A program made the translations under genes and the position numbers. Shown here piece after piece: positions 37,295-45,189 of a stretch of 64,000 nt of DNA; position 1 is the stretch's first letter, and the number at the start of each line of letters is the position of its first letter. Under the pieces are notes generated by a model. That model was not told the DNA's origin. It did no database searches and saw only the letters and a program-made list of their open reading frames with translations. This DNA comes from Steroidobacter agaridevorans (GTDB lineage: Bacteria > Pseudomonadota > Gammaproteobacteria > Steroidobacterales > Steroidobacteraceae), in contig NZ_BLJO01000010.1 of NCBI RefSeq assembly GCF_009932555.1, positions 185,972 to 249,971 on the forward strand. Direction: 5' to 3'.

Positions 37295-40141
37295 TTACAA
37301 GCGCCAGCGCACGCCGATGGCGTACGAACGGCTGAGCAGCAGGTTCTGGAAGTTCGTCTGTGCCGGGTTGCCGGCCGAGCCGAAGTGGTAGTACGCCTGC
37401 TGCATCTCTTCGGTGAGGTTCACCGCGTCGAACGACACCGCCAGGTCATCGGTGATGTTATAGGACAACTGCAGATCCAGGCTGGCCTCGGACTTGCGCC
37501 AGATGCCGATCGGGTTGGCGAACAGACGCGCTTCGTTGTTGTTCAAGAAATCGTCGCGCCAGACATAGGACAGACGCGCGCCGACGCCGGCACGGTCATA
37601 CGCCAACGTGAGGTTGTACGAAGTATCGGACACGCCGAAGAACTCGGACTGCTCGGTGCCGACGATCTCGCCTTCCGCATTGGTGAGCGGAATGGTCTGC
37701 TCGGAGTCGAGCTTGGTGAAGCTGCCGGTGAGGCCCAGGCCCTGCAGCACCCCCGGCAGGTAATCCGGGAAGTACACGAAGCCCAGCTCGATGCCTTCGA
37801 GCTTGCCGTCGGACGCATTCACCGGCTGCGTGACCACGAACGATTGGGTGTTGTAGTTGTCGTTGGGAATCGTGAGGCGGCGGGTGAGCGGCACCACCAG
37901 GCCGTCGATGTCACGACGGAACAGCGTGGCGTACACGGCGCTGTCGGTGGCGAAGTACCACTCGGCGGTCAGATCGTAGTTCTTGGCGTGGGTCGCCTCG
38001 AGATCCGGATTGCCACCCAGGCCCGTGCCATAGCCCACATCGGTCAGATCGCCGGTGAGCGAGAAGTTCGAGTCCAGGTCGAAGAAGTTCGGCCGGCGCA
38101 GGGTCTCGCCATAGTTGAAGCGCACATTGATGTCATCGGTCACCGCATACCGCAGCGTGAACGACGGCAGCAACTCACTGTCGCTCTTGCTCGCCGCGGA
38201 CTGCGCGCCGTTGAGGACGTTGGTGAATTGCATGTCCGTGTCCACGGACACGTAACGCAGGCCGAATTGACCCTGCAACTTGCCGACTTCGATGTCGGTC
38301 TGGATATAAGCGCTCGAAGTTTTTTCGTCGACCTCGAAGCCGCGGCGCAGCTCCGGACCCGCGGGGTCCACGCCGAACATCGACCGCACTTCGGCGACAT
38401 GATCGTTCAGGTAATAGCCGTTCACGACCGCCCAAGCCGTCGGAATGTCGCCTTCGCCATCGAAGAAGCCGCTGTTGGTGTAAATCATCCCCGAGGGCAG
38501 GGTTGACATGTTTCGACCCAGGAACGGCTCGGGGAACGCAACCGGGCTGTACGACTCGGCGGAGCGGTCGTCATAGCGCACGCCGAAGCTCAGCAGACGG
38601 AACAAGCCATCGCCCAGCTGATAATCGCCGTCGACCTGCGCCGTCTGGGCGTCGCCCTTCTGACGGTTGCGGTTCTGGAACAGGTTGCCGACGGTCCAGT
38701 CGTTCGGATCGAGCATTTCGGCGTCGTTGTCGAAGTGCCAGGACGGAATGCCGTTGCCCGCATTGAAATCGACTGCGATGGCACCGGGCACGCGCTCGGT
38801 GCGCACGGCGATGAACCGATTGTTGAACTCGCTGTCCTGCATGGACAGATCGGCCATCAGCGCGAAGCGATCGGTGATCTGCCACTTGCCGTTCAACGCA
38901 TACACGAACGTGTCGGTGTCCTGCTTGGTGGCGTCACCGCTGTTGAAGCCGAACGGGTCGCCGACGGTGCGCGTCTTGATCATGTTCGTGCCCGGATAGA
39001 GCGTGAACGTGGAAGCGGGATCCGGACCGAGCGAGCCCCACCAATCGACGAACGTGAAGTGCAGATTGTTGAACATCTCCTCGCTATAGCCCTGATAGAA
39101 GGCTTCGAAGGTGTACTCGGAGGTGTCGTTCGGCGCCCACTGCAGGGCGAGCGTTGCAGCCGGACGCTCGCGATCGCCCTGAAAATCGTTGGCGATCAGC
39201 GCGTCGCGGCCGAGCAGATAGGGATACTCGACGCCGTTGAACGAGAGCGTCGAGCCCGGCGCGGTCGGCAGACCTTCGTCGGTACCCGCCTGCCAGATCG
39301 GATTTTCCGGAACGCGGCAGTTGGTGTTGAAGATGCGCTCGAGCGGCGTCCAGTTCGGATTGTAGGGATCGCCATCGTCGGGACAGGTGTCGTTGGCCAC
39401 GCCTGCCCCGAGCGGCGGATTGTCAGCGGTCGCGAACGGCACCAGCGCACCGGCGGTCACGTTCTGATCGCGATAACGCACGCGCGAGTAGCTGGCGTTC
39501 GCCATCACGCCGAACCTGCCTTCGCCGACGTCCCAGCTGTTGGCAATCAGCAAGCTGGCGTTCGGATCGATGTCCTCGCGCTGCTCCTGGTACGTGGAGC
39601 GCGCGTTCAAAGAAACTTCCAGGCCGTCGAAGTCGAACGGCCGGCGAGTGGTCACGTCGATCTGACCCGCCAGACCGGTTTCGAGCTGGTCGGCAGCGCG
39701 GGTCTTGTACACGTCGATCTTGCCGATCAGGTTCGCGGGAATGTCCTGCAGCGCCACCTGACGCGCCGAAGCGGGGCGGCCCTGGGCCGTGAATACATTG
39801 CGACCGTTCCAGGTCGTGGTCACGTCGTTGAGGCCGCGGATCACGATACCTTCGGCTTCGCCGCCGCCGCGATCGGTGATCTGGATGCCCGAAATACGCT
39901 GCAGCGCTTCGACAACGTTGTTGTCAGGCAGTTTGCCGATGTCCTCGGCGACGATGGATTCCACGACCTGCGTTGAATTGCGCTTGTTCTCCAGGCCCTG
40001 CACCAAGCTTTCGCGCACGCCGCTGACGATGACCTCTTCGAGCTCGGTCGTTTGCGGTGTCGTCGTTTGTTGCGCGAATGCGCCCATCGACAAGGAAAGC
40101 GCCGCCATAGCGGACGCCGAACGAATGACTAGCTTCGCCAC
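37295..40141 (-). CDS. TonB-dependent outer-membrane receptor (Caulobacter/Xanthomonas type)
   Basis: About 948 residues. The chosen start is GTG at 40141, preceded by GGGGGGA at proper distance and giving the signal peptide VAKLVIRSASAMAALSLSMGAFA; the frame without a start extends to 40180. A TonB-box-like EEVIVSG is followed by the plug domain (VESIVAEDIGKLPDNNVVEAL, GIVIRGLNDVTTTWNGRNV) and a 22-strand barrel that ends in YAIGVRWRL. The pattern fits the large TIGR01782-like receptors that often import carbohydrates or other non-iron substrates. The neighbouring divergent FadR-type regulator suggests a sugar-acid or oligosaccharide ligand, but this is inference. A hairpin lies ten bases downstream. 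Confidence 0.93.
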   Translation of the reverse strand: MAKLVIRSASAMAALSLSMGAFAQQTTTPQTTELEEVIVSGVRESLVQGLENKRNSTQVVESIVAEDIGKLPDNNVVEALQRISGIQITDRGGGEAEGIVIRGLNDVTTTWNGRNVFTAQGRPASARQVALQDIPANLIGKIDVYKTRAADQLETGLAGQIDVTTRRPFDFDGLEVSLNARSTYQEQREDIDPNASLLIANSWDVGEGRFGVMANASYSRVRYRDQNVTAGALVPFATADNPPLGAGVANDTCPDDGDPYNPNWTPLERIFNTNCRVPENPIWQAGTDEGLPTAPGSTLSFNGVEYPYLLGRDALIANDFQGDRERPAATLALQWAPNDTSEYTFEAFYQGYSEEMFNNLHFTFVDWWGSLGPDPASTFTLYPGTNMIKTRTVGDPFGFNSGDATKQDTDTFVYALNGKWQITDRFALMADLSMQDSEFNNRFIAVRTERVPGAIAVDFNAGNGIPSWHFDNDAEMLDPNDWTVGNLFQNRNRQKGDAQTAQVDGDYQLGDGLFRLLSFGVRYDDRSAESYSPVAFPEPFLGRNMSTLPSGMIYTNSGFFDGEGDIPTAWAVVNGYYLNDHVAEVRSMFGVDPAGPELRRGFEVDEKTSSAYIQTDIEVGKLQGQFGLRYVSVDTDMQFTNVLNGAQSAASKSDSELLPSFTLRYAVTDDINVRFNYGETLRRPNFFDLDSNFSLTGDLTDVGYGTGLGGNPDLEATHAKNYDLTAEWYFATDSAVYATLFRRDIDGLVVPLTRRLTIPNDNYNTQSFVVTQPVNASDGKLEGIELGFVYFPDYLPGVLQGLGLTGSFTKLDSEQTIPLTNAEGEIVGTEQSEFFGVSDTSYNLTLAYDRAGVGARLSYVWRDDFLNNNEARLFANPIGIWRKSEASLDLQLSYNITDDLAVSFDAVNLTEEMQQAYYHFGSAGNPAQTNFQNLLLSRSYAIGVRWRL

Positions 40142-40418
40142 GATGCTATCCCCCCAAAGCTGCCGTCTGTGACGGCTCAAGTTGATTTCTCAGACAAATG
40201 CTATCTGCAAAATGTCGGACAAATCAAGATTGCGATTTCTATGTGGCCCGGGCCGAGCGCCGCCCCAGAGCCAGAATTTTATTAAAATTCCCATTAGAAC
40301 ATGTGCTTACGATATCGCACGGGCTCCAGAGGAAGCCTCATCCACGCATTCGCTTGTGATCGCGGCGGCGCACCCGGACAATCCCTCCGGTCGCATGCGC
40401 GATGTCCAGAAGGCGCCG
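40142..40418. promoter_or_regulatory. Divergent control region with AT-rich palindrome (40274-40290)
   Basis: The space between the TonB receptor and the FadR-type gene is distinctly richer in A+T than its surroundings. GAATTTTA and TAAAATTC (40274-40281, 40283-40290) form a perfect 8-bp inverted repeat with a 1-base centre. Nearer the receptor, TTGATTT (40182-40188) and AAATCAA (40221-40227) are inverted, and GACAAAT is repeated directly at 40193 and 40218. These are candidate operators for the adjacent FadR-type protein; none is proven. I could not settle on -35/-10 elements. Confidence 0.55.
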
Positions 40419-41204
40419 ATGCCCGTTATCAAGCCCGAACAAGTTACCGCCGGTGGCGAGCGGAAAAATCGCAAAGAACTGCGCCTGCACAGCTCCATTG
40501 CGCGCGATCTGGGTCTGCGCATCGTGTCCGGCCGCTATCGTCCGGGCCACGTGCTCGCCGGCGAGATCGAAGCGAGCGGTCAATTGAAAGTTTCTCGCTC
40601 TGCGTATCGAGAAGCCGTGCGCATGCTCGCCGCGAAAGGGCTGGTGCAGAGTCGAACTCGCACCGGCACGCGCGTAAGTGCGGTCGAGCAATGGCATTTG
40701 TTGGATCCGGATGTGCTGGCCTGGGTGTTCGCAGGCGAGCCCGAGCTGGAGGTGCTGCAAGGATTGTTTGAACTGCGCACCATCATCGAGCCCGAAGCGG
40801 CCGCGATCGCCGCCGCCCGTCGCAACGACGAGAATCTCGAAGTGATGCGCAACGCGCTCGAGCGCATGGGCCTGCATACGGTGAACGTCGAAGCAGGCCG
40901 CATCGCCGACCGCGATTTCCACTCCGAGCTGCTGCGCGCCACTCGCAATCCCTTCATCATTTCGCTGACAAATGGCGTGGCGGCGGCCGTGCATGCGCTC
41001 ACGGAATTCAAACAACGCGAGCACGCCCTGAAGCGCGATCCCTTGCCCGAACACTGGCGCGTGTTCGAGGCCATCGAAGCGAAAGACACGGAGCGCGCGA
41101 GGACGTCGATGGCCGAGCTGATCCGACTGGCCATCACGGACATGCCGGTGAAGCGCTGGCCCGACAACTGGACCGACAGCCGGCTGGTGCGGGATTCAGG
41201 CTAA
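40419..41204 (+). CDS. FadR-type GntR family transcriptional regulator
   Basis: 261 residues from ATG 40419, preceded by AGAAGG. An in-frame ATG at 40395 is also possible; the open frame back to 40182 crosses the AT-rich palindrome and is unlikely to be coding. The N-terminal winged helix is visible (IARDLGLRIVSGRYRPGHVL, LKVSRSAYREAVRMLAAKGL, RTRTGTRVSA), then the FCD ligand domain (FELRTIIEPEAAAIAAAR, ADRDFHSELLRATRNPFI, EHWRVFEAIEAKDTERAR) with Asp and His residues that in the family coordinate a metal near the effector. Such regulators respond to sugar acids, lactate or other carboxylates. The divergent TonB receptor is the obvious target. A terminator-like hairpin follows. Confidence 0.9.
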   Translation: MPVIKPEQVTAGGERKNRKELRLHSSIARDLGLRIVSGRYRPGHVLAGEIEASGQLKVSRSAYREAVRMLAAKGLVQSRTRTGTRVSAVEQWHLLDPDVLAWVFAGEPELEVLQGLFELRTIIEPEAAAIAAARRNDENLEVMRNALERMGLHTVNVEAGRIADRDFHSELLRATRNPFIISLTNGVAAAVHALTEFKQREHALKRDPLPEHWRVFEAIEAKDTERARTSMAELIRLAITDMPVKRWPDNWTDSRLVRDSG

Positions 41205-41239
41205 AAGAAAGGGCCCGTCGACTGTGCATCGACGAGCCC
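41203..41239 (-). terminator. Terminator between fadR-like gene and M28 peptidase gene
   Basis: The inverted repeat 41211-41221 with 41229-41239 pairs GGGC and CGTCGA with TCGACG and GCCC around one mismatch, with a 7-base loop. On the minus strand it is followed by a T-rich stretch (TTTCTTTT), so it terminates the M28 peptidase gene and overlaps the end of the convergent regulator gene. Confidence 0.75.
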
Positions 41240-41263
41240 CGATTCGACCGATCCAGGAAATGT

Positions 41264-43003
41264 TTATTCGGCCTTGGTGCTGAGCTGCGCCTGCGACGCC
41301 TTGCGCGCCGCTTCGAACTCATCTCCCGGCAGCCACTTCGGCAGATCCGCCTCCGCAGCGTTCGCCACGTTGTCGCCAACGTAGAACAGCAGCTGCGCAT
41401 CTTCGATCATGCCGTCGTAGTTCCAGCTGTCGGAGATCTCGTCCGACTGCTGGTGATAATGGTGCTCTTCGAACTCCGCGTGCTGTTCCTTGCCCCAGCC
41501 CTCGGGCTTGCCGACGAACTTGGTGCCGGTATCGAGATACAGCGCAGGCACGCCGATCTTCGCGAAATTGAACTGGTCGGAGCGGTAGAAGAAGCCGCGA
41601 TCCGGGAATTGATCGGGCGTCACGACCCGGTCCTGCACCTTGGCGATGGCGTTCACGTAGTCGTCGATGGTGGATTTGCCCTTGCCGACGAACACGATGT
41701 CCTTGGCGCGACCGAGGATGTTGCCGCCATCGATGTTGATGTTCGCGACGATCCTGGCCGGCGGCACGGTCGGATGCTCGGCGTAATACTTCGAGCCCAG
41801 CAGGCCCTGCTCTTCGGCAGCGACCATCAACAGCATGATGGAGCGCTTCGGCGGCTGCGGCAGCGCCTTGAAGGCTTTGCCGATCGCGAGCACCTGCGCC
41901 ACGCCGGACGCGTTGTCCATCGCGCCGTTGAAGATCTTGTCGCCTTCCGCATCGGGCTCGCCGACACCGAGGTGATCGTGATGCGCGGTGTAGATCACAT
42001 ACTCGTCGCTGAGCTGCGGATCGCTGCCCTTGAGCACGCCGTATACATTGGCGGTGCTGGAGCGGTTCAACTTGTTCTTGAAGTCGAACGAGGTGGTGAC
42101 GCCGAGCGAAACCGGCTTGAAATCCTTGGATTTCGCCGCTTGCACCAGCTGATCCAGATCCTGCCCGGCGAGCTTCGTCAGCTCGCGCGACGCTTCTTCG
42201 GTGAGCCAGCCTTTGACTTGAATGCGCGGCTCATCGGCGGCCGGCAATTCGACTTGCTCGCCGGACCATGAGCTCTGCACGACCTGGAACGGATAGCCCG
42301 CCGACGGCGTGGTGTGAATGATGATTGCGCCGGCCGCACCCTGGCGCGCGGCGCTCTCGTACTTGTAGCTCCAGCGGCCGTAGTACAAGCGCGTGTCGCC
42401 GCCGAACAGCTGCGGATCCCAATCCGGATCGTTGTTCAGCATCAACAACACTTTGCCCTTCAGGTCCTGGCCTTTGAAATCGTCCCAGCCGAACTCGGGC
42501 GCCTGGATGCCGTAGCCGACGAACACCACTTCGGCGTTCTTGACCGAGCCCTTCTCGGACTGCACGCCGCTGCCGGCGATGTATTGATCCCACCACTTGA
42601 ACGACACGGTCTTGCCGTCCTTCTTGAAGGACCACTGCTTCGGCATCTGGGCGGTGACGCCGACCACGTCGAACGATTGCTGATAGCTGCCATCGGCGCC
42701 GCCCGGCGCGAAGCCGATCTGCTGCAACTGGTCCGCGATGTACTGACGAGCCTTCACGTCGCCAGGCGTCGCGGGCGCGCGGCCTTCGAATTCATCCGAT
42801 GAAATCTTTGTTATCTGATCGCGCAGATAATCGGCGGCGATCTGCGAGGAAGCGCTCTTCGCCTCTTCCCTGATCGGATTGGCGGCTGTTTCAGGCGTCG
42901 GCACCGGCTTCGGCTCCTTGGGCTTGCAGCCCAAGGCGGTGAGCATTGCCGCTGAAATCAGCAGCACTGAGAGCGACCGGACCGGTCGCGAAACGGTATA
43001 CAT
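41264..43003 (-). CDS. M28 family metallopeptidase with PA domain, lipoprotein
   Basis: 579 residues. The signal peptide ends in LTALGC, a lipobox, so the mature enzyme is lipid-anchored, followed by a Pro-rich linker. A PA-like insert (about 120-290) precedes the catalytic half. Zinc ligands of M28 are in place: His in YTAHHDHLG, the bridging Asp in FNGAMDNASGVA, the catalytic Glu pair in VAAEEQGLLGSKYY, Asp in ANINIDGGNILG and a late His in EEHHYHQQSDE. It probably releases amino acids from peptides in the periplasm. GGGAG precedes the ATG. Its closest look-alikes are secreted aminopeptidases of aquatic and soil gammaproteobacteria; substrate preference is unknown. Confidence 0.94.
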   Translation of the reverse strand: MYTVSRPVRSLSVLLISAAMLTALGCKPKEPKPVPTPETAANPIREEAKSASSQIAADYLRDQITKISSDEFEGRAPATPGDVKARQYIADQLQQIGFAPGGADGSYQQSFDVVGVTAQMPKQWSFKKDGKTVSFKWWDQYIAGSGVQSEKGSVKNAEVVFVGYGIQAPEFGWDDFKGQDLKGKVLLMLNNDPDWDPQLFGGDTRLYYGRWSYKYESAARQGAAGAIIIHTTPSAGYPFQVVQSSWSGEQVELPAADEPRIQVKGWLTEEASRELTKLAGQDLDQLVQAAKSKDFKPVSLGVTTSFDFKNKLNRSSTANVYGVLKGSDPQLSDEYVIYTAHHDHLGVGEPDAEGDKIFNGAMDNASGVAQVLAIGKAFKALPQPPKRSIMLLMVAAEEQGLLGSKYYAEHPTVPPARIVANINIDGGNILGRAKDIVFVGKGKSTIDDYVNAIAKVQDRVVTPDQFPDRGFFYRSDQFNFAKIGVPALYLDTGTKFVGKPEGWGKEQHAEFEEHHYHQQSDEISDSWNYDGMIEDAQLLFYVGDNVANAAEADLPKWLPGDEFEAARKASQAQLSTKAE

Positions 43004-43049
43004 TCGGAACTCCCGTGAAACGAGTTACGGTGACCAAGAACTGTAACAG

Positions 43050-43538
43050 ATGTGTTCCCCGATGCCGTCCTCAACTCGCCCTCACCTGCTGTTGATCTAC
43101 GCCGGCCACGCCGGCGGCCGCACGCATGCGATGGTCGAAGCGGTGAAGCAAGGCGTGGCCGATGCGGGCGAGGACGTCGAACTGCGCGCTCTGCCGGCGC
43201 TCGAAGCAGGTGTCGACGATCTGCTCTGGGCGCATGGATTGCTGATCGGCACGCCCGAGCACTTCGGCTACATGGCCGGCGCGATCAAGGATTTTTTCGA
43301 TCGCACGTTCTACCCGGTGCAGGGGCGCGTCGATGCCCTGCCCTACGCCATCTTCGTCAGCGCCGGCAACGATGGCACGGGCGCTGTCAGCTCCATCGAA
43401 CGCATCGCGCTGGGCTATCGCTGGAAACGCTGCGCCGAGCCGCTGATCGTCAAAGGCGACCTGAGCGAAACAGATCGCCACAGATGCGCCGAGTTGGGTC
43501 AGACGCTGGCCGCGGGTCTTGCACTCGGCGTGCTGTGA
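43050..43538 (+). CDS. Flavodoxin-like / NAD(P)H-dependent FMN reductase-like protein
   Basis: 162 residues. The N-terminal strand and phosphate-binding loop LLLIYAGHAGGRTHAMVEAV, the LLWAHGLLIGTPEHFGYMAG segment and the loop VSAGNDGTGAVSSIERIALG fit the flavodoxin fold that binds FMN. The first loop is shorter and less Ser/Thr-rich than in true flavodoxins. It may reduce quinones or deliver electrons, which is inference. Two nearby ATGs (43050 and 43062) are both possible. It is divergent from the M28 peptidase gene, 46 bases away, and stands alone. Confidence 0.82.
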   Translation: MCSPMPSSTRPHLLLIYAGHAGGRTHAMVEAVKQGVADAGEDVELRALPALEAGVDDLLWAHGLLIGTPEHFGYMAGAIKDFFDRTFYPVQGRVDALPYAIFVSAGNDGTGAVSSIERIALGYRWKRCAEPLIVKGDLSETDRHRCAELGQTLAAGLALGVL

Positions 43539-43750
43539 GCATCGCGAGGGGATAAGTTACTTAGCGCTCTCTCGAGTGCGTCATGAGCTGTGACGCAGTC
43601 GCTCGATTTTCTCGCGCCTGGTCCGGACACTCCGGTGACATAGTGAGTCGCACGGCGATTGTCAGGACCTCGAACCCGGTCACATCAGTTGCAACGGCGA
43701 CCTGCCGATAACAAGGAGAAGGACGCTCCTTCAGCGCCCCCCGATGTGAA

Positions 43751-44305
43751 ATGGAATACGTGTTGCAACAGCTTTGGCTCGTGATTGGCCTGACGGCCTT
43801 CATCGTCGGTGCATTGTACTGGCGACGCCAGCACCTGCCCGTGACGGCCACTCGCACTGCCGCCCGTCCGCCCGCTCCCATCGTTTACCGGGACTCGCCG
43901 ACGGTTCGCGTCGCCGATGCGCAGCGTGTAGATCGTACACGCAAGATCGTTCGGCTCCGCGTACGCGAGTCTGTGGATGTGCTGCCCAGTGTCGTCGGTC
44001 TGCCGCCGCGCTTCCGTATCACTTGCAAGACCATCGTCGACGGCAGCGATCTCGAAGCCGCTCATATCGTGGTCGAGTTCAGCGGTGCGCAGCTGAGCTG
44101 CGGCCCACTGGTCCACGAAACTGCGTTCAACGAGTTCGTGATTCCTCGCGCCACTCGCGACGAGCATCGCAGCTCGGTGTTCTACTACCACGAACGCGGC
44201 GAATCCCTGGAATTCATGCGGATCAAGCTCAAGTCCGCCGACCTGGCCAGCGGCCTGGTCGAGCTCGAAGTCATGCAATTGCACGGCCACTGGCCGGCCC
44301 AGTAG
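43751..44305 (+). CDS. Hypothetical protein with one N-terminal membrane segment
   Basis: 184 residues. One hydrophobic helix at residues about 6-22 (QLWLVIGLTAFIVGALYW) is followed by a Pro/Ala linker and a mostly beta region: TRKIVRLRVRESVDVLPSVV, RFRITCKTIVDG, LEAAHIVVEFSGAQLSCGP and LASGLVELEVMQLHGHW. The membrane helix places the domain on one face of the inner membrane, probably periplasmic. I do not recognise the family. About 210 bases upstream contain no other gene that I can support. The gene ends three bases from the convergent arsR-like gene. Confidence 0.6.
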   Translation: MEYVLQQLWLVIGLTAFIVGALYWRRQHLPVTATRTAARPPAPIVYRDSPTVRVADAQRVDRTRKIVRLRVRESVDVLPSVVGLPPRFRITCKTIVDGSDLEAAHIVVEFSGAQLSCGPLVHETAFNEFVIPRATRDEHRSSVFYYHERGESLEFMRIKLKSADLASGLVELEVMQLHGHWPAQ

Positions 44306-44308
44306 TTC

Positions 44309-44650
44309 TCAGCCCTCTTCCACCAGGGTGCGCAGGCGGTCGATCGCTGCGTCCCATCGCGACGTGAGCAGCTCGATGCATCGTTGAGCCTCCTCGAGCT
44401 GCGAGGATTCGATCTGCCACACGCTGTCGCGGCCTTGATAGGCGCTGCTGACGAGGCCGGCCTCCTTCATCACACGCAAATGTTTCGCGACTGCCTGCCG
44501 CGTGACATCGACATTCGCGGTCAGCGCGGCGGTCGAGGACGGACCGGCTGCGGACAGGAAAATCACCAGCCGCAGCCGCGTTTCATCGCCGAGCGCCGCG
44601 AAGATCGGCGCCGATGCTTTGAGCCTGAGCTCAGGCCGCTTGGTCGACAT
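44309..44650 (-). CDS. ArsR family transcriptional regulator
   Basis: 113 residues from the ATG at 44650. The winged helix is clear: APIFAALGDETRLRLVIFLS, then AALTANVDVTRQAVAKHLRV and MKEAGLVSSAYQGRDSVWQI. The Cys motif of metal sensors (ELCVCDL in helix 3) is absent, so it is not a metal sensor of the ArsR/SmtB kind; it resembles the SdpR-like ArsR proteins that pair with SRPBCC proteins. Its start lies inside the upstream SRPBCC gene (20-base overlap), so the two are coupled. Two inverted copies of a CAACCA-N2-TGGTTG operator flank the promoter of the pair and are the natural binding sites. Confidence 0.92.
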   Translation of the reverse strand: MSTKRPELRLKASAPIFAALGDETRLRLVIFLSAAGPSSTAALTANVDVTRQAVAKHLRVMKEAGLVSSAYQGRDSVWQIESSQLEEAQRCIELLTSRWDAAIDRLRTLVEEG

Positions 44651-45077
44651 AGCGTTCCAGATTTTTAACCTGTTCGTCCCAGCCCTGATTGTTCTGGCCA
44701 AACACCTTTGCGCGACGCGCGAGTGAAATGGCATCGAAGCCGGACTCGGTAAGGGTCAGCAACGTACCGCCCTCCGCGTCCGCCAGTTTGAATTCCACCA
44801 GCGTCGTCGGCTCCTTCGCATAGTCCAGCGACGGGTCGTGCGCGCCCGGATGCCAGCGCCAGGTAAACAGATGCTCTGGCTGCATCTCCTGCACGAAGAT
44901 GTCGAAATTTCCGCCCTGTTCGGCGCTTGCCTTCACATGCACTTTCGCGCCAGGCGCGAACACACCCTCCACCGAATCGCCGCAGAACCATTGGGAGAAT
45001 TTTTTCACATCCGTGAGTGCGTTCCAGACGCGGCTGCGCGGCGCGCGCAGTAAAACCTTTCGTTCGATGCTTTGCAT
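44631..45077 (-). CDS. SRPBCC/AHSA1 domain protein
   Basis: 148 residues from ATG 45077 (the frame extends to 45137, through the promoter). The fold is apparent from SIERKVLLRAPRSRVWNALTD, then FSQWFCGDSVEGVFAPGAKV, LFTWRWHPG, TTLVEFKLADAEGGTLLTLT and a long C-terminal helix around EQVKNLERYVDQ. AHSA1-type START-like proteins hold a hydrophobic cavity; some act on lipids or aromatic molecules, and many bacterial ones are of unknown function. It is the first gene of a two-gene operon with the ArsR-type regulator, a pairing seen in many bacteria. Confidence 0.9.
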   Translation of the reverse strand: MQSIERKVLLRAPRSRVWNALTDVKKFSQWFCGDSVEGVFAPGAKVHVKASAEQGGNFDIFVQEMQPEHLFTWRWHPGAHDPSLDYAKEPTTLVEFKLADAEGGTLLTLTESGFDAISLARRAKVFGQNNQGWDEQVKNLERYVDQAA

Positions 45078-45088
45078 GGGGCGAATCC

Positions 45089-45153
45089 ACTGACAACCAG
45101 ATGGTTGCAATATAACTCCACCTCGGACCAAGTGCAACCACTTGGTTGTCAGT
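45089..45153 (-). promoter_or_regulatory. Promoter of the SRPBCC-arsR operon with two inverted operator copies
   Basis: On the minus strand, -35 TTGCAC (45132-45137), a 17-base spacer and -10 TATATT (45109-45114) form a good sigma-70 promoter. CAACCA-N2-TGGTTG occurs at 45094-45107 and again at 45135-45148, with centres 41 bases apart. The copies extend further: read on opposite strands, both are ACTGACAACCA-N2-TGGTTGCA. One overlaps the -35 and the other adjoins the -10 and start point. An ArsR dimer at each site would shut the promoter. The second copy also lies about 40 bases before the mpg gene. Confidence 0.82.
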
Positions 45154-45177
45154 CGGCAGCTGTGTGAAGGTTCTCTC

Positions 45178-45183
45178 TATAAT
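45178..45183 (+). promoter_or_regulatory. Candidate -10 element of mpg (TATAAT)
   Basis: A perfect TATAAT ends six bases before the ATG of the glycosylase gene. Transcription would start at or next to the A of that ATG, giving a leaderless message; no ribosome site is visible. No good -35 lies 16-18 bases upstream, so the element is only suggestive. Confidence 0.45.
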
Positions 45184-45189
45184 GAGTCG

